Assembly: GCF_905171765.1 (NCBI RefSeq)
Contig: NC_053392.1
Location: 407,630,565 to 407,694,564, forward strand
Direction: 5' to 3'
Length of the DNA stretch: 64,000 nucleotides
DNA from: Bufo bufo
Lineage: Eukaryota > Chordata > Amphibia > Anura > Bufonidae
Position numbers and translations under genes: made by a program. Positions 17,401 to 26,576 of this stretch are shown here, in pieces (within the stretch, counting starts at the first letter, position 1; the number at the start of each line of letters is the position of its first letter). Under the pieces are notes generated by a model. The model was given only the letters and a program-made list of their open reading frames with translations. It was not told the DNA's origin and made no database searches.

Positions 17401-18746
17401 GTGCTCCCTCTGGGAGACCCAACGGCAGATGTTTTGTGCCTGAGGAGTTGCGCACTCGGTTGTTGCGAACCTACCATAACTCCAAGACCGCGGGGCATCC
17501 TGGAAAGAATCAGCTGTCCTGGGCTGTTTCACGTCTGTTCTGGTGGCCTTCCCTACGTTCCGACATCGCCGCATATGTAGCGGCATGCTCCGTTTGTGCC
17601 CAGAGTAAGTCCCCTCGGCACCTTCCGTTGGGCCTTCTGCAACCCATAGCCACCGGGGAGCGTCCATGGTCACACCTGGGGATGGATTTCATTGTGGACC
17701 TCCCTGCATCCCGAGGCCATACGGTCATTCTCATGATTGTGGATCGGTTTTCCAAAATGTGCCACTGTGTTCCTCTCAAGAAGTTACCCTCTGCACAAGA
17801 GTTGGCCACGATTTTTGCCAGGGAGGTCTTCCGGTTGCACGGTTTGCCTAAGGAGATTGTGTCGGATCGGGGGAGTCAGTTTGTGTCCAGGTTCTGGCGC
17901 GCCTTTTGCTCCCAGTTGGGGATTCATCTCTCCTTCTCCTCGGCCTACCACCCTCAGTCCAATGCGGCCGCAGAACGATCCAATCAGGCCTTGGAGCAAT
18001 TCCTTCGTTGCTATGTCTCCGATCACCAAGACAATTGGGTTGACCTCCTGCCTTGGGCTGAGTTTGCCAGGAACACGGCGGTGAACTCTTCCTCTGGGAC
18101 GTCTCCCTTCATGGCCAATTATGGGTTCCAACCTGCCGTGTTACCGGAGGTATTCTCTCCCCAGGATATTCCGGCTGTGGAGGATCACCTTTCCGTCCTA
18201 CGTGCTTCTTGGGTACAGATCCAGAAGTCCCTTGTGGTCTCTGCGCAGCGCCAGAGACTCCAGGCTGATCGCAGACGAGCGCCTGCTCCTTCCTACCAGG
18301 TCGGAGACCGTGTATGGTTGTCCACCCGCAACCTCAACCTTCGAGTGCCCACTCCCAAGCTGGCGCCTCGCTTTGTTGGTCCCTTCCGAGTGCTTCGCAG
18401 GGTAAACCCGGTAGCCTATGCCCTTGCGCTTCCTCCTGGCATGCGGATCTCCAACGTGTTTCATGTCTCCCTGTTGAAGCCACTGGTGTGTAATCGTTTC
18501 ACTTCCTCGGTTCCTCGGCCTCGTCCGGTCCAAGTGGGCAATCGTGAGGAATATGAGGTGAGCAATATCCTGGACTCACGCCTGGTCCGCGGTCGGTTGC
18601 AGTTTTTGGTCCATTGGCGTGGTTATGGTCCAGAGGAGCGTTCCTGGGTTCCCTCCGCAGATGTCCATGCTCCTGCCTTGCTCCGAGCCTTCCACGCACG
18701 CTTCCCTCAGAAACCGTTTTGTGCTCCGCGGAGGAGGGGCCCTTGA
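14415..18746 (+). CDS. gag-pol: Gypsy A Gag-Pol polyprotein with chromodomain
   Basis: A single uninterrupted 1443-residue frame starting at the ATG 13 bases after the 5' LTR and ending 11 bases before the 3' LTR. Domains in order: Pro/Val/Ala-rich N-terminus and gag capsid (about 90-260); CCHC knuckle CMYCGLGGHFRLAC (about 310-323); aspartic protease LVDSGAGG (about 375); reverse transcriptase with LRPCIDYRGLN and YLDDILVYS (about 685); RNase H with VDASETG and TDHKN (about 835-910); integrase HHCC (about 1015-1060) and D, D, E in MDFIVDL, SDRGSQF and AAERSNQ (about 1090-1190); a GPF/Y-like region (RFVGPFRVL); and a chromodomain, [16 protein letters not shown], about 1380-1430. Chromodomains target chromovirus integration to chromatin marks. 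Every catalytic residue I can check is present. Confidence 0.97.
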   Translation: MNSDGTGPSSLPTLVARLDQQDHLLGRFAVALQTLLERTAHFAPVADGSVVAPGLAPTAAPVVAPESTPTPVVAPAVFRGMTGSAPLPQRFGGEPTQCRGFLNQVGIYFELLPHAFPTERSKVGFLISLLSDKALAWASPLWENNNPVVAEFSGFVASLRKVFDVPARAASAAKLLMSIRQGSRSVAEYAIEFRTLAAEVGWNNEALVAAFSHGLSDALKDEVAAKDLPVELESLISFLILIDTRLRERPSFKENLRRSSNRLVPTFAVPPVPPSPPTPPGDDLSGGEPMQLGFARLSEGERALRRREGRCMYCGLGGHFRLACPNRPGNARTLRSCRGQILGGVSSSPVSRVDKPLITIVLSWVGGSVTTQALVDSGAGGLFIDSVFAAANSIPLQARGSPLALEAIDGRPLLPPHVTHETLPVGIAIGAVHRESVCLQVISSPHYSVVLGYPWLQKHNPTFDWRSVEILSWSPQCGASCIHGSVKLLCTSSDSLLPPEYEEYRDVFDKVRAVALPPHRPYDCAIELQSGAVPPRGKVYPLSVAENEAMEEYVREALSRGHIRKSSSPAGAGFFFVKKKGGELRPCIDYRGLNRITIKNAYPIPLISELFDRLKGATVFTKLDLRAAYNLVRIKVGDEWKTAFNTRTGHYESLVMPFGLCNAPAVFQEFINDVFRDLLQQCVVVYLDDILVYSESMEAHILDVRRVLQRLRENKLFGKLEKCEFHRSQVTFLGYIISAEGFSMDPEKVSAVLQWPQPSGLRSLQRFLGFANYYRKFIRDFSMLAKPLTDLTRKGSNSQVWPLEAIRAFEALKSAFVSAPILSHPNPGLPFVLEVDASETGVGALLSQRRTPEGPLLPCGFYSRKLSSAECNYQIGDRELLAIVQALKEWRHLLEGSVVPVLILTDHKNLTYLSEAKRLTPRQARWALFLSRFNYVVSYLPGSKNIRADALSRQYSELSREESIPTSVIPPNQILAAIRTSLTSPLGEQILAAQSGAPSGRPNGRCFVPEELRTRLLRTYHNSKTAGHPGKNQLSWAVSRLFWWPSLRSDIAAYVAACSVCAQSKSPRHLPLGLLQPIATGERPWSHLGMDFIVDLPASRGHTVILMIVDRFSKMCHCVPLKKLPSAQELATIFAREVFRLHGLPKEIVSDRGSQFVSRFWRAFCSQLGIHLSFSSAYHPQSNAAAERSNQALEQFLRCYVSDHQDNWVDLLPWAEFARNTAVNSSSGTSPFMANYGFQPAVLPEVFSPQDIPAVEDHLSVLRASWVQIQKSLVVSAQRQRLQADRRRAPAPSYQVGDRVWLSTRNLNLRVPTPKLAPRFVGPFRVLRRVNPVAYALALPPGMRISNVFHVSLLKPLVCNRFTSSVPRPRPVQVGNREEYEVSNILDSRLVRGRLQFLVHWRGYGPEERSWVPSADVHAPALLRAFHARFPQKPFCAPRRRGP

Positions 18747-18757
18747 GGGGGAGGTAC

Positions 18758-19283
18758 TGTCATGGTCTTACCTGCTTGCTGCTCTCCTTCGTTTGACATG
18801 TGCTGGCGGCCATCTTGGTTTCTGGGTTTCTTGTAGCCTTCCACCCTGCGGCTCCTCCTTCCCCTGGGAGGAGCTGGATGCCTAGCTCATATATATAGGA
18901 GGTCTGTGGCTTCAGTTCCTTGCTTGGTCCTCTTGTGTTCACATGCTTCTAAGACTGCTGCTGCTTCTGGTTCCTGATCCTGGCTTCGTCTGACTACCCT
19001 TCTGGTTCCTGATCCTGGCTTCGTCTGACTACCCTGCTGGTTCCTGATCCTGGTTTCGTCTGACTACCCTGCTGGTTCCTGATCCTGGCTTCGTCTGACT
19101 ACCCTGCTGGTTCCTGATCCTGGCTTCGTCTGACTACCCTTCTGGTTCCTGACCTCTGGCTTCGCAAAGACTCTGCTCGGTTTCACCATCCGTTTTGACT
19201 TTTGCTTTACAGCTTTATTTTCAATAAAGCCTTCTTATTTTCACTTATCTCTTGTTGTACGTCTGGTTCATGGTTCCGTGACA
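18758..19283 (+). repeat. Gypsy A 3' LTR (526 bp)
   Basis: Same length as the 5' LTR, and I found no mismatch on reading the two through. AATAAA at 19223-19228 would end the element transcript. Followed by GTATG, the target duplication. Confidence 0.95.
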
Positions 19284-19288
19284 GTATG

Positions 19289-19683
19289 CTGTAAGATTGG
19301 GTATTCCTATGTTTGCCTTACCAACTCCTATCCATGTCATGGCTATTGATGCTACTCCTCTTATTGGGGGTACGGTGAGCTTATGTACCTCAGAAATTTC
19401 TCTAACCGTGGGTGTGTGCCACTCAGAGAGATGTTCGCTTCTAGTCCTGGAGAACCTACCTGCTGAGGTGGTACTAGGGTTGCCTTGGCTCCGACTACAT
19501 AACCCCACTATAGATTGGTCCAATGGGGAGTTGGTGAGATGGGGGCCTAAGTGTGACTCGTGCTTGTCCGTGGTACAGGCTGGGGTCTCAGTAGAGTCTG
19601 ATACTTTACCCTCTGTTGTTAGAGAATATTCTGATGTATTCTCATCACCAACCCCGGAGGTTCTACCCCCCCCCCCCCCATAG
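19289..19683 (+). pseudogene. pol: Gypsy B protease, second part, ending in a poly-C frameshift
   Basis: This resumes the gypsy B register interrupted by gypsy A (RLGIP after SEY in the uninterrupted relative, gypsy D). It contains the protease flap and the C-terminal [17 protein letters not shown] motif, then [17 protein letters not shown] run of 12 C residues at about 19668-19679 replaces a short CCACCCC in gypsy D and shifts the frame, so the register stops in the P-rich end. RT continues in the next frame. The run could also be an assembly or polymerase-slippage artefact. Confidence 0.85.
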
Positions 19684-22459
19684 ACCTTATGATTGTACCA
19701 TAGAGCTAGTAGAGGGGGCCAAGTTTCCTAAAGGACGAATTTATAATCTTTCTATTCCCGAACGCAAGGCCATTGAAGATTATATTAAGGAGAGCATTGG
19801 TAAAGGGCATATTAGACCTTCTGTCTCTCCTATGGGGGCGGGGTTTTTCTTCATTAAGAAAAAAGATGGTGGTCTTAGGCCATGTATCGATTACCGGAGA
19901 TTAAATAAAATCACTGCCCAGAATAGATACTCCCTCCCATTGATTCCGGATTTATTTAACCAGGTTCTGGGGGCAACCTTGTTTTCCAAAATTGACCTGA
20001 AAGGGGCATACAATCTAATCCGAATCAAGGAGGGAGACGAATGTAAGACGGCATTCAATACTCCGGTAGGACACTTTGAATATCAAGTGATGCCTTTTGG
20101 ACTCAGCAATGCCCCAGCTGTGTTCCAAAACTTCATGAATGACATTCTTAGGGAGTACTTAGGTAAATTTGTTATTGTCTATCTTGACGACATTTTGATA
20201 TTCTCTCCTGACTTCGAATCCCATGTGTCTCATGTTAAACAAGTATTAGAGGTGTTGAGGGAGAATCAGCTATCCGCTAAACAAGAGAAATGTGTCTTTG
20301 GTGTACAGGAGATTCTGTTTCTAGGGCATGTTCTGACTCCTCACGCCTTCAAGATGGATCCTGGTAAGGTACTAGCAATTAAGGAATGGGTAGGACCTTC
20401 ATCCTTAAAGGCCTTACAACGGTTCTTAGGTTTCGCCAATTACTATCGTAAATTTATTATGAATTTTTCCGTAATTGCTAAACCGTTGACCGACCTTACT
20501 AAGAAAGGGGCGGATTTGGAGAATTGGTCTACTGAGGCCATTTCTTCATTTGAAAAATTAAAAAAGGCATTCAGTAGCGCTCCCATTCTGATCCAGCCTG
20601 ATCAGGAGAAACCTTTTATTGTGGAGGTGGATGCGTCTGAGGACGGCGTAGGAGCAGTCCTTTCACAAGGTCCTGCTAGCCTCACTAATCTAAGACCATG
20701 TGCCTTCTTCTCCAGGAAATTCTCTCCCACGGAGAGAAACTACGACATAGGAAATAGGGAGCTGCTGGCCATTAAATGGGCATTTGAGGAGTGGAGGCAT
20801 TTCCTGGAGGGGGCAAGACATTGTGTAACTGTTGTCACTGACCATAAAAACCTTATGTTTCTCGAGTCTGCTAAGAGGTTGAATCCCCGTCAAGCCAGAT
20901 GGGCTCTGTTTTTTACTCGTTTTGATTTTTCCATCACGTTCAGGCCGGGAAGTAAAAATGTGAAGGCGGACGCATTATCTCGGAGCTTCCAGGCTTTTCA
21001 ACCTACTGAGGTACCACCTGAATCCATCCTACCAGCAAAAATCTTCTTAGCAGCTCTTACCCAGGATATCTCGGCTCGCATTAGGTCTGAACAACATCTG
21101 GCACCGGTATCCACCCCAACAGATAAGTTGTTTGTTCCCGTAAAATTTCGTCTCCAGCTGTTGGGTGAGTGTCACGATTCTGCCTTTTGTGGACATCCGG
21201 GTGTTGAGGGCACTAAGGATCTGGTTTCTAGATCTTATTGGTGGCCCACTCTAACTAGGGATGTCAAGTCCTACGTGTCAGCCTGTGAGGTTTGTGCCAG
21301 GTCCAAGACACCTAGGACTCGCCCTGCTGGTAACCTACGACCCCTACCCATTCCCAGTAGACCCTGGTCCCATATCTCGATGGACTTTATAACTGACCTA
21401 CCGCTGGCGGAGGGTAAGACTGTGGTTTGGGTAGTGGTCGATAGGTTTCGCAAGATGGTTCATTTCATTCCCCTGTCTAAACTTCCGAATGCTAAAACCC
21501 TGGCGTCTATTTTTGTGAGAGAGATTGTTCGTTTACATGGCATCCCGGAAAATATTGTTTCTGACAGGGGTGTGCAGTTTTTGTCCAAATTCTGGAGGGC
21601 CTTCTGTCAAAGATGTAAAATTTCATTGTCTTTTTCTTCCGCCTACCATCCTGAGAGTAATGGGCAGACTGAACGCCTTAATCAGTCTGTGGAACAATTC
21701 TTGAGGTTGTATGTTGCTGATGACCAGCAATTATGGGTCAAATTCCTTCCGTTGGCTGAATTTGCTTTGAATAACCGTGTCAATTCTTCTGCTGGGGTCT
21801 CCCCTTTCTTTTGTAACCATGGTTTTCATCCCCGTTTTCATTCTGGGTCGTCCGTCTCCTCCTCTAACCCTGAAGCGGATAAACTCTCCTCCGAACTGAG
21901 CACAGTTTGGGCCCGGGTTCAATCGAACCTAGAAAAGGCTCAATGTTCTCAAAAACTCAAGGCCGATAGGAGACCTTCAAGGGGGGTAAACTTTCATGTT
22001 GGGGATAAAGTATGGTTGTCCTCCAAGAATCTATCTCTCAAGGTAACTTCTAAAAAATTTGCTCCTCGTTTTATTGGACCATATAAGATCACGGAAGTGA
22101 TTAACCCGGTATCTTTTAGGTTGGAGCTGCCTGAGTCATTCCACATTCATAATGTGTTCCATAAATCTCTTCTTAAAAAATATTTTGAACCGGTAGTACC
22201 ATCAAAAGCCTCGCCTCCGCCGGTTCTTGTTAATGATGCTGTTGAGTATGTGGTGTCTAAAATAGTGGATGTCAGGAAGATGCGTAATTCCTTGCAGTAC
22301 CTGATTCACTGGAAGGGGTATGGACCTGAAGAGAGATCTTGGGTACCTGCCAGGGAGGTTTATGCTCCTAGACCTGTTCGTAAATTTCATTTAGAACACA
22401 CTGAAAAGCCATCACCTGAAGTCTTGGGTCCGGTGGCCCCTCGTAAAAGGGGGGGGTAC
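19684..22459 (+). CDS. pol: Gypsy B reverse transcriptase, RNase H, integrase and chromodomain
   Basis: An open frame of over 900 residues from the poly-C run to the 3' LTR (it runs on to 22591 within the LTR). It carries RT (LRPCIDYRRLNKI; YLDDILIFS intact), RNase H ([22 protein letters not shown]), integrase HHCC (HDSAFCGHPG ... CEVCARSK) with the D, D, E set in MDFITDL, SDRGVQF and QTERLNQ, and a chromodomain ([11 protein letters not shown] ... [12 protein letters not shown]). DRFRKM replaces the family's DRFSKM. Only the upstream frameshift and the gag deletion stop this from being a complete polyprotein. The annotated start is positional: no ATG-initiated protein is implied. Confidence 0.9.
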
Positions 22460-23153
22460 TGTCATGGGGTTCCGAAGGTGCACTCGGTCCCCCATTGCCC
22501 GCAGACCTGTTGCTTAGCTTTTGGAATGAGGTTCTGTGTTGGACCTCATTCCCAGGGCGGCTTTACTAGCTGGGTGGCTCCCTGCTCCTAGTATGCCTTG
22601 AGCGCCGAGCTGATCACTCGGTGCTCGACTGGTTGGTCTGTCGGTCATGTGACGCTGGCCACGTCACATGACCCTCACTCCCCACTATAAATACAGGCAG
22701 CCTGCTGGCTACAGGTTGCCTGTTAATTTCTAGGTTCCTGGCTATTTGTTGGACTGCTGAATACTTACCTGATCCTGTTCCCTGACCATCCTTTTGCCTG
22801 CTCCTCCTGTACTGCGCATTGGTCCTGGTATTGTGACCTCGGCTCCCACCTGACTACTCTCTTAGGACTCCTCTTGTACTTCTCTGCTCTCCTGGTATTT
22901 ATGACCCTGGCTTCTCCTGACAATTCTCTGCTTGCTCCATTTGTACTTTGCAGCGTTCCTGGTATTGACTCGGTCCGTTCACGTCCTGTTGTTTGTCTGT
23001 CTGTCATCCCTGCACTTATTCCAAGTTAGGGATTGCCGTCCAGTTTTCCCCTGTCATTAGGACTCGCGAGGCAAGTAGGCAGGGCCAGGGGTAAGGGTGG
23101 AGCGCAGTGGTCACTTCCCTCCCCCCTGTGTGTGTGTGTACGCGACCGTTACA
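22460..23153 (+). repeat. Gypsy B 3' LTR (694 bp)
   Basis: Starts TGTCATGGGG after a purine run ending GGGGTAC and ends GACCGTTACA, followed by ATATG. Differences from the 5' LTR include the first 20 bases, TGTTTGACC/TGTTGGACC and CATCCGTCC/CATTGGTCC. Confidence 0.93.
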
Positions 23154-23702
23154 ATATGGCAGGAGTTTCCATTTCTTCGCTGTCAATCAGCAGGTCAGAG
23201 GCGGCACCAGGTGGAACAATCAGTCTGGGATAAGAGCCCAGTCCAGACTGTTAGGAGGAGGAATAGTCTGTGTGCAGCAGAGGCCTGGGAAGGCTCTGTA
23301 CAAGTGGGCTCAGCCGAGCTGGCTGAGGGGCCACGGGGCTAGGTGTTAGCCTGAACTTTGGGGGACTCCGTGAGGTCTTGGAATCGACGGTCGCTAGGCC
23401 AGAGTCAGGAGGACTTCTGGGCCACAATCCCCCAAAATGTACTGGACTTTGTTACAGTCTGGAAGTGCTGGATTGTTAGGCTGGGAAAAGCTGCATGTTC
23501 TTCCCGTGTGTGAACGGGGCTTTCAGTGAGGTAGGGAGTCCTCATGTTTAGTTAGAGCCCAGCCGGGCAGGTGTTTTATTTGTATTGTTTGTTTTGGTTT
23601 TGCTGAGGTGCCAAATAAAAGCAATGTTTGGCCCCTAACCCTGTGGTCAATGAAGATCATTGTGAGAATGACCCCCGAATAAGAGGCGATCCCTTACAGT
23701 TG

Positions 23703-24565
23703 TTAATTCTCTATACTGTTTCATCTTTTTCAGGACCGCCTGGATGGTTTCCCTCTCCCAGAGGCCCATAAATAAATTAGCGAAACTGGGGGCGAATCTC
23801 GTCCCCATCGCCGTCCCAGTTCACTGTAAATAATAATTATTTTTAAACCAAAAATAATTGTGGCAGAAGTCAACACACTCAAGAATGAACCTGCCTGGTT
23901 CCTCTGACATCAATGGATCATTATTCAACTCTTCCTTAATAGCTCTAAGTCCCAGGTCCTTCGGAATCACCATATACAAGGAAACCACTTCTACCGTGAC
24001 CAACCAGGTATTTTCATCACAACTGCTAAGATTTTTCATTAAATCGATGACACTACCGGAATCCCTCAAATAAGATGGCACAGAGCTCACATATTTCTGG
24101 AGAAAGTAATCTACATAGTCTATCAGCCTGCTGGTCAGTGAGTTGATCCTGGACACTATTGGTCTTCCGGGGGGGTTTATCAAGCTTTTATGCACCTTAG
24201 GCAAAAAGTATATGACTGGGGTAACTGGGAACCTATTAGTCAGATATTCAAACCTTTTTGTTTACAATACCCTCCTTAAAACCTCTTTTGAGCAATACAT
24301 CTAGTTCCAGTTTATAATCCAGTGTCGGGTTCTTTTTCAGCATCAAATATGTATCCCCATCTGACAGCAATCTAAACATCTCCGCCCCATATTTATCCAC
24401 ATCCATGACTACTACCCCCCACCCACCCTTATATGCCAGTTTGATAAAAATTTGATTGTTATTTTCCAGATTTTTCAATGCTACTCTTTCCTCCGTTGTT
24501 AAATTCTGCCTTCTGGGCCTTGCCTCTATTTTTTCCATCTCTGTTAGTACTCCCCTCTTGAACAC
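23703..24565 (-). pseudogene. PLE 1 reverse transcriptase, N-terminal half
   Basis: Minus-strand frames 24565-24248 and 24204-23821 plus the following stretch to 23703 give the PLE RT in order: a K-G-G-W-G-V-V-V-M-D helix-strand, LPKVHK, GRPIVS, the motif A region VEVVSLYMVIP, and the motif B GTAMGTRFAPSFANLFMG. The first catalytic Asp of motif A appears as Glu (VEV where DV is usual). Frames change near 24240, and a TAA interrupts just before the GTAMG motif. Motif C continues on the far side of the nested LTR elements at 12250. The polymerase is inactive. Confidence 0.85.
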
Positions 24566-24700
24566 CTCTACACATTAATTTTCATTATTTTTAGGAAAAA
24601 AATTGGATTTCTCCTGCAACTGTCATTGCACTCTCCTGTTCACTATTCCTCAAAGGAGCCTGATTGCTCAGACAATATTTCGCAATATTTGATTTACGTA

Positions 24701-25007
24701 CAGTTGCAAAAAAAAGTATATGAACCCTTTGGAATTATATGGATTTCTGCACAAATTGGTCATAAAATGTGATCTGATCTTCATCTAAGTCACAACAATA
24801 GACAATCACAGTCTGTTTAAACTAATAACACACAAATAATAAAATGTTACCATGTTTTTATTGAACACACCATTAAAGCCTCAAATTAAAGCTGACAGTC
24901 TGCAGGTAAAGCACATCTTGTTAGTTTCATTCAAATCCATAGTGGTGGTGTATAGAGCCAAAAATGTTAGAATTGTGTCGATGTCCCAATATTTATGGAC
25001 CTGACTG
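24701..25007. mobile_element. Tc1/mariner-type MITE (TA target) in PLE 1
   Basis: TA at 24699-24700 and 25008-25009 flanks a 307-bp non-coding element beginning CAGTTGCAAAAAAAAG and ending GGACCTGACTG. PLE 1 coding-side sequence lies on both sides. The left end resembles a dispersed repeat common in fish and amphibians. No transposase frame. Confidence 0.6.
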
Positions 25008-25379
25008 TACTTATGCACATCCAAGAACACCTCAAATTTGTTAACTTCATAAGTGGGTGCAAATTTTAAGCTTTTTCCCAGAATTCTCTTCTCATTCTCT
25101 GTGAGGACATAAGAGCTAAGGTTGAAAATGAATTACTTCCCCCTGCTTTTTGGGGGGTTTTGGGTTATGTCTTCTTCCTCCTCTCTCTCTCCCCTGTGTG
25201 GCTTATTTTTTGGGGAGTCCCTTGTTTCCCTATTCCCTGTAGCGCCTCCACCTCGCTCTTCTGGACCCCCTTCATAGCCTGGTGGGGAAAATTTTGCCTT
25301 TCTGAAATCCAGTACCCTTGTATCTCAGGTGTTCCTCCCTCCTCCCTTCTATTTTGGTAGTTACTGGGGTGGTTTGCGC

Positions 25380-25545
25380 TGATTCTCATGCTGATAATAG
25401 GGCAATCTCGGGTAGTTCTCTGCGTCATAGTAATAGTTCTGCCTTTGAAACTGTTGCCTATCCTGACTTCTAGGGTAGTATTTCCAATATTGGAAAGTAT
25501 TCCCCCCATATCTACGCGTTCTATTTTGCCCATAATCAGTTCAGT
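25380..25545 (-). pseudogene. PLE 1 N-terminal region, Tyr/Gln/Arg-rich
   Basis: A minus-strand frame is open here and reads as a low-complexity peptide rich in Y, Q, N and R (for example GGNTFQYWKYYPRSQDRQQF), typical of the N-terminal extension of Neptune-like PLE proteins. Stops flank it downstream. The element 5' end is not resolved and gives way to a tRNA-derived repeat near 25560. Confidence 0.45.
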
Positions 25546-25561
25546 ACAGGAGCTGTCCAGA

Positions 25562-25705
25562 AAGCTGAATAGCTCAGTTGGAAGAGCTGCTGCCTGGAAC
25601 ACAGGAGTCCCTGGGTTCAAGTCCTGACACTATCAGGGAAAGCAAGCATTAAGGTACATTTGGTTTTATATGTCAGGACATGGTGACAGATTCCCTTTAA
25701 GTAAC
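25562..25705 (+). repeat. tRNA-derived SINE-like sequence
   Basis: Box A (TAGCTCAGTTGG, 25570-25581) and box B (GGTTCAAGTCC, 25614-25624) of the Pol III promoter are both present at tRNA spacing, with a D-stem (AGCTC/GAGCT) and a short CCTG/CAGG anticodon stem. The acceptor stem does not close and the anticodon loop is too short, so it is a tRNA-derived SINE head or tRNA pseudogene, not a functional tRNA. A MITE-like AGATTCCCTTTAAG end follows at 25687-25700. Confidence 0.6.
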
Positions 25706-25868
25706 AGGTAATTGAGCAGTACACAGAGATACTACTTTATCATAAATATAGAAGCACTATATATATATGTGTGTGTAAAAAAGTTGAAGAGCAGCACACA
25801 AATCAGAGCTGGTGCAATTCCTTGAAGCTGACCACGGACCCGGTCCTGTTAGATATATGTGAAGAATG

Positions 25869-26041
25869 CCAAGGCAGTACTCAAATATCCGTGAAAAAAA
25901 GGGGTATTTTATTCACCCAGCAACGTTTCAGCTCACTCCATGGCTTGACAAAGGCTCCATGGAGTGAGCTGAAATGTTGCTGTTACCACATGGGTGAATA
26001 AAATACCCCTTTTTTTCACGGATATTTGAGTGCTGCCTTGG
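25869..26041. repeat. Foldback repeat with arms of about 75-80 bp
   Basis: CCAAGGCAGTACTCAAATAT at the left end is mirrored by the reverse complement at the right end, with arms including the poly-A/poly-T stretch and AGCTCACTCCATGG/CCATGGAGTGAGCT around an 11-base centre. Right-arm differences include a short insertion (TTACCACAT). The centre TTGACAAAGG...TGAAATG is like a degraded hammerhead core of PLE termini. Confidence 0.75.
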
Positions 26042-26048
26042 CCTTTTT

Positions 26049-26049
<1 letters not shown>

Positions 26050-26093
<44 letters not shown>
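26050..26093. repeat. TA dinucleotide microsatellite
   Basis: About 22 TA units directly after the foldback. ORFs reading it (YIYIYI) are meaningless. Confidence 0.95.
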
Positions 26094-26095
<2 letters not shown>

Positions 26096-26576
26096 TCTTT
26101 AACACCAAAGGAAAAAACATACAATTCTGTGTTTGTGGGGGAACTTTTCTGGTGCTTTGTACAGGGGCACTGCGCTGGTTTGTTTATGGGGACATTTCTG
26201 TTGTTGTTTGGACAATACGCATACATAATTGCACACAGTGTCAGACTGTCCTACCAGAGCCCCAGTGGACCCTGGTGGTCTAGGCTGTCATACTGTAGTG
26301 GACCCTAAAGGTACAGGAGAACATTGCAATTAGGAGCTGCCTTTGAAGCCAATCACTTTATTGATGATATAGAGATTGGGCCCCCACAATAATTTCCTCT
26401 GGTGGGCCCCAGGAACCCCAGTCTAACACTGGTTGCATGCACACCTATATTAATTTTGGAGTTAAAGTCATGTGCATCTTACCACCTAAACCAAGTCCGT
26501 CACCCCCTAACAATGTAAGAAACCATGTACGTCTACAGATAGTGTAATGGTGCATCTTTACCTCCAGAATCGATCT
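26094..26576. other. Non-coding, no recognisable feature
   Basis: Moderate-complexity DNA between the microsatellite and the next MITE. It includes phrases that look like dispersed repeat (GGACCCTAAAGG, GGGCCCCAGGAACCCC), but I cannot assign a family. No supported gene. Confidence 0.4.

Larger units (their letters stand above)
13876..19283 (+). mobile_element. Gypsy A: full-length Ty3/gypsy chromovirus, apparently intact
   Basis: Two 526-bp LTRs (13876-14401, 18758-19283), in which I found no differences, flank a single Gag-Pol frame. GTATG repeats lie at 13871-13875 and 19284-19288, and the target is the protease gene of gypsy B. A purine tract (GAGGGGGAGGTAC) ends at the 3' LTR. No tRNA-type TGG primer site follows the 5' LTR, which continues TTAGGACCAAGCC; the sushi/Tf1 branch of chromoviruses is known for self-priming, so that may apply. 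Intact ORF and LTR identity point to a very recent, possibly still mobile copy. Confidence 0.95.
12299..23153 (+). mobile_element. Gypsy B: Ty3/gypsy chromovirus, interrupted by gypsy A
   Basis: 694-bp LTRs at both ends are flanked by ATATG at 12294-12298 and 23154-23158. The interior encodes Gag with a CCHC knuckle, protease, RT, RNase H, integrase and a C-terminal chromodomain. Gypsy A sits inside the protease coding region. Gag has lost its first ~150 bp including the ATG compared with gypsy D, and a poly-C run shifts frame at the protease-RT junction. LTR copies differ at about a dozen positions, so B is older than A. It is the same family as gypsy D (LTR and protein both align). Confidence 0.93.
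12251..23702. mobile_element. Solo LTR inserted in PLE 1, itself split by gypsy B
   Basis: GTTG repeats at 12251-12254 and 23699-23702 flank a sequence that starts TGTGAGGC (12255) and ends CCCTTACA (23698). Only 44 bases lie left of gypsy B and about 540 right of it, so without gypsy B the element is about 584 bp. It has an AATAAA (GCCAAATAAAAGC) near 23610 on the plus strand and no coding sequence. TGT...ACA ends plus a 4-bp duplication fit a solo LTR left by LTR-LTR recombination. Confidence 0.75.
9930..25550 (-). mobile_element. Penelope-like element 1 (Neptune type), split by nested insertions
   Basis: PLE pieces on the minus strand read in order from right to left: a Tyr/Gln/Arg-rich N-terminus (about 25545-25380), reverse transcriptase (24565-23703), the RT catalytic motif IDD and C-terminal RT (12250-11827), a zinc-binding linker and GIY-YIG endonuclease (11824-11132), and a 3' region with a hammerhead-like core (10174-10195). 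A solo LTR holding gypsy B and gypsy A separates the RT halves. A mariner-type MITE and an LTR-like sequence interrupt it elsewhere. Stops and frameshifts show it is dead. The element ends are approximate; the left end resembles that of PLE 2 (GACCGCGCTGC). Confidence 0.8.

Noticed and set aside
15050..18533. Several long minus-strand ORFs across gypsy A
   Set aside because: They lie opposite the 1443-residue Gag-Pol, which has recognisable domains throughout. The antisense frames are GC-driven shadows.
25165..25620. 151-residue minus-strand ORF
   Set aside because: It overlaps the PLE 1 N-terminal region in another register and runs into the tRNA-derived repeat. The Tyr/Gln-rich register is the better match to a PLE protein.
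25570..25632. Functional tRNA gene
   Set aside because: The acceptor stem does not pair and the anticodon loop is short, although both Pol III boxes are present.
26026..26308. ORFs rich in Tyr-Ile repeats
   Set aside because: They translate the TA microsatellite.
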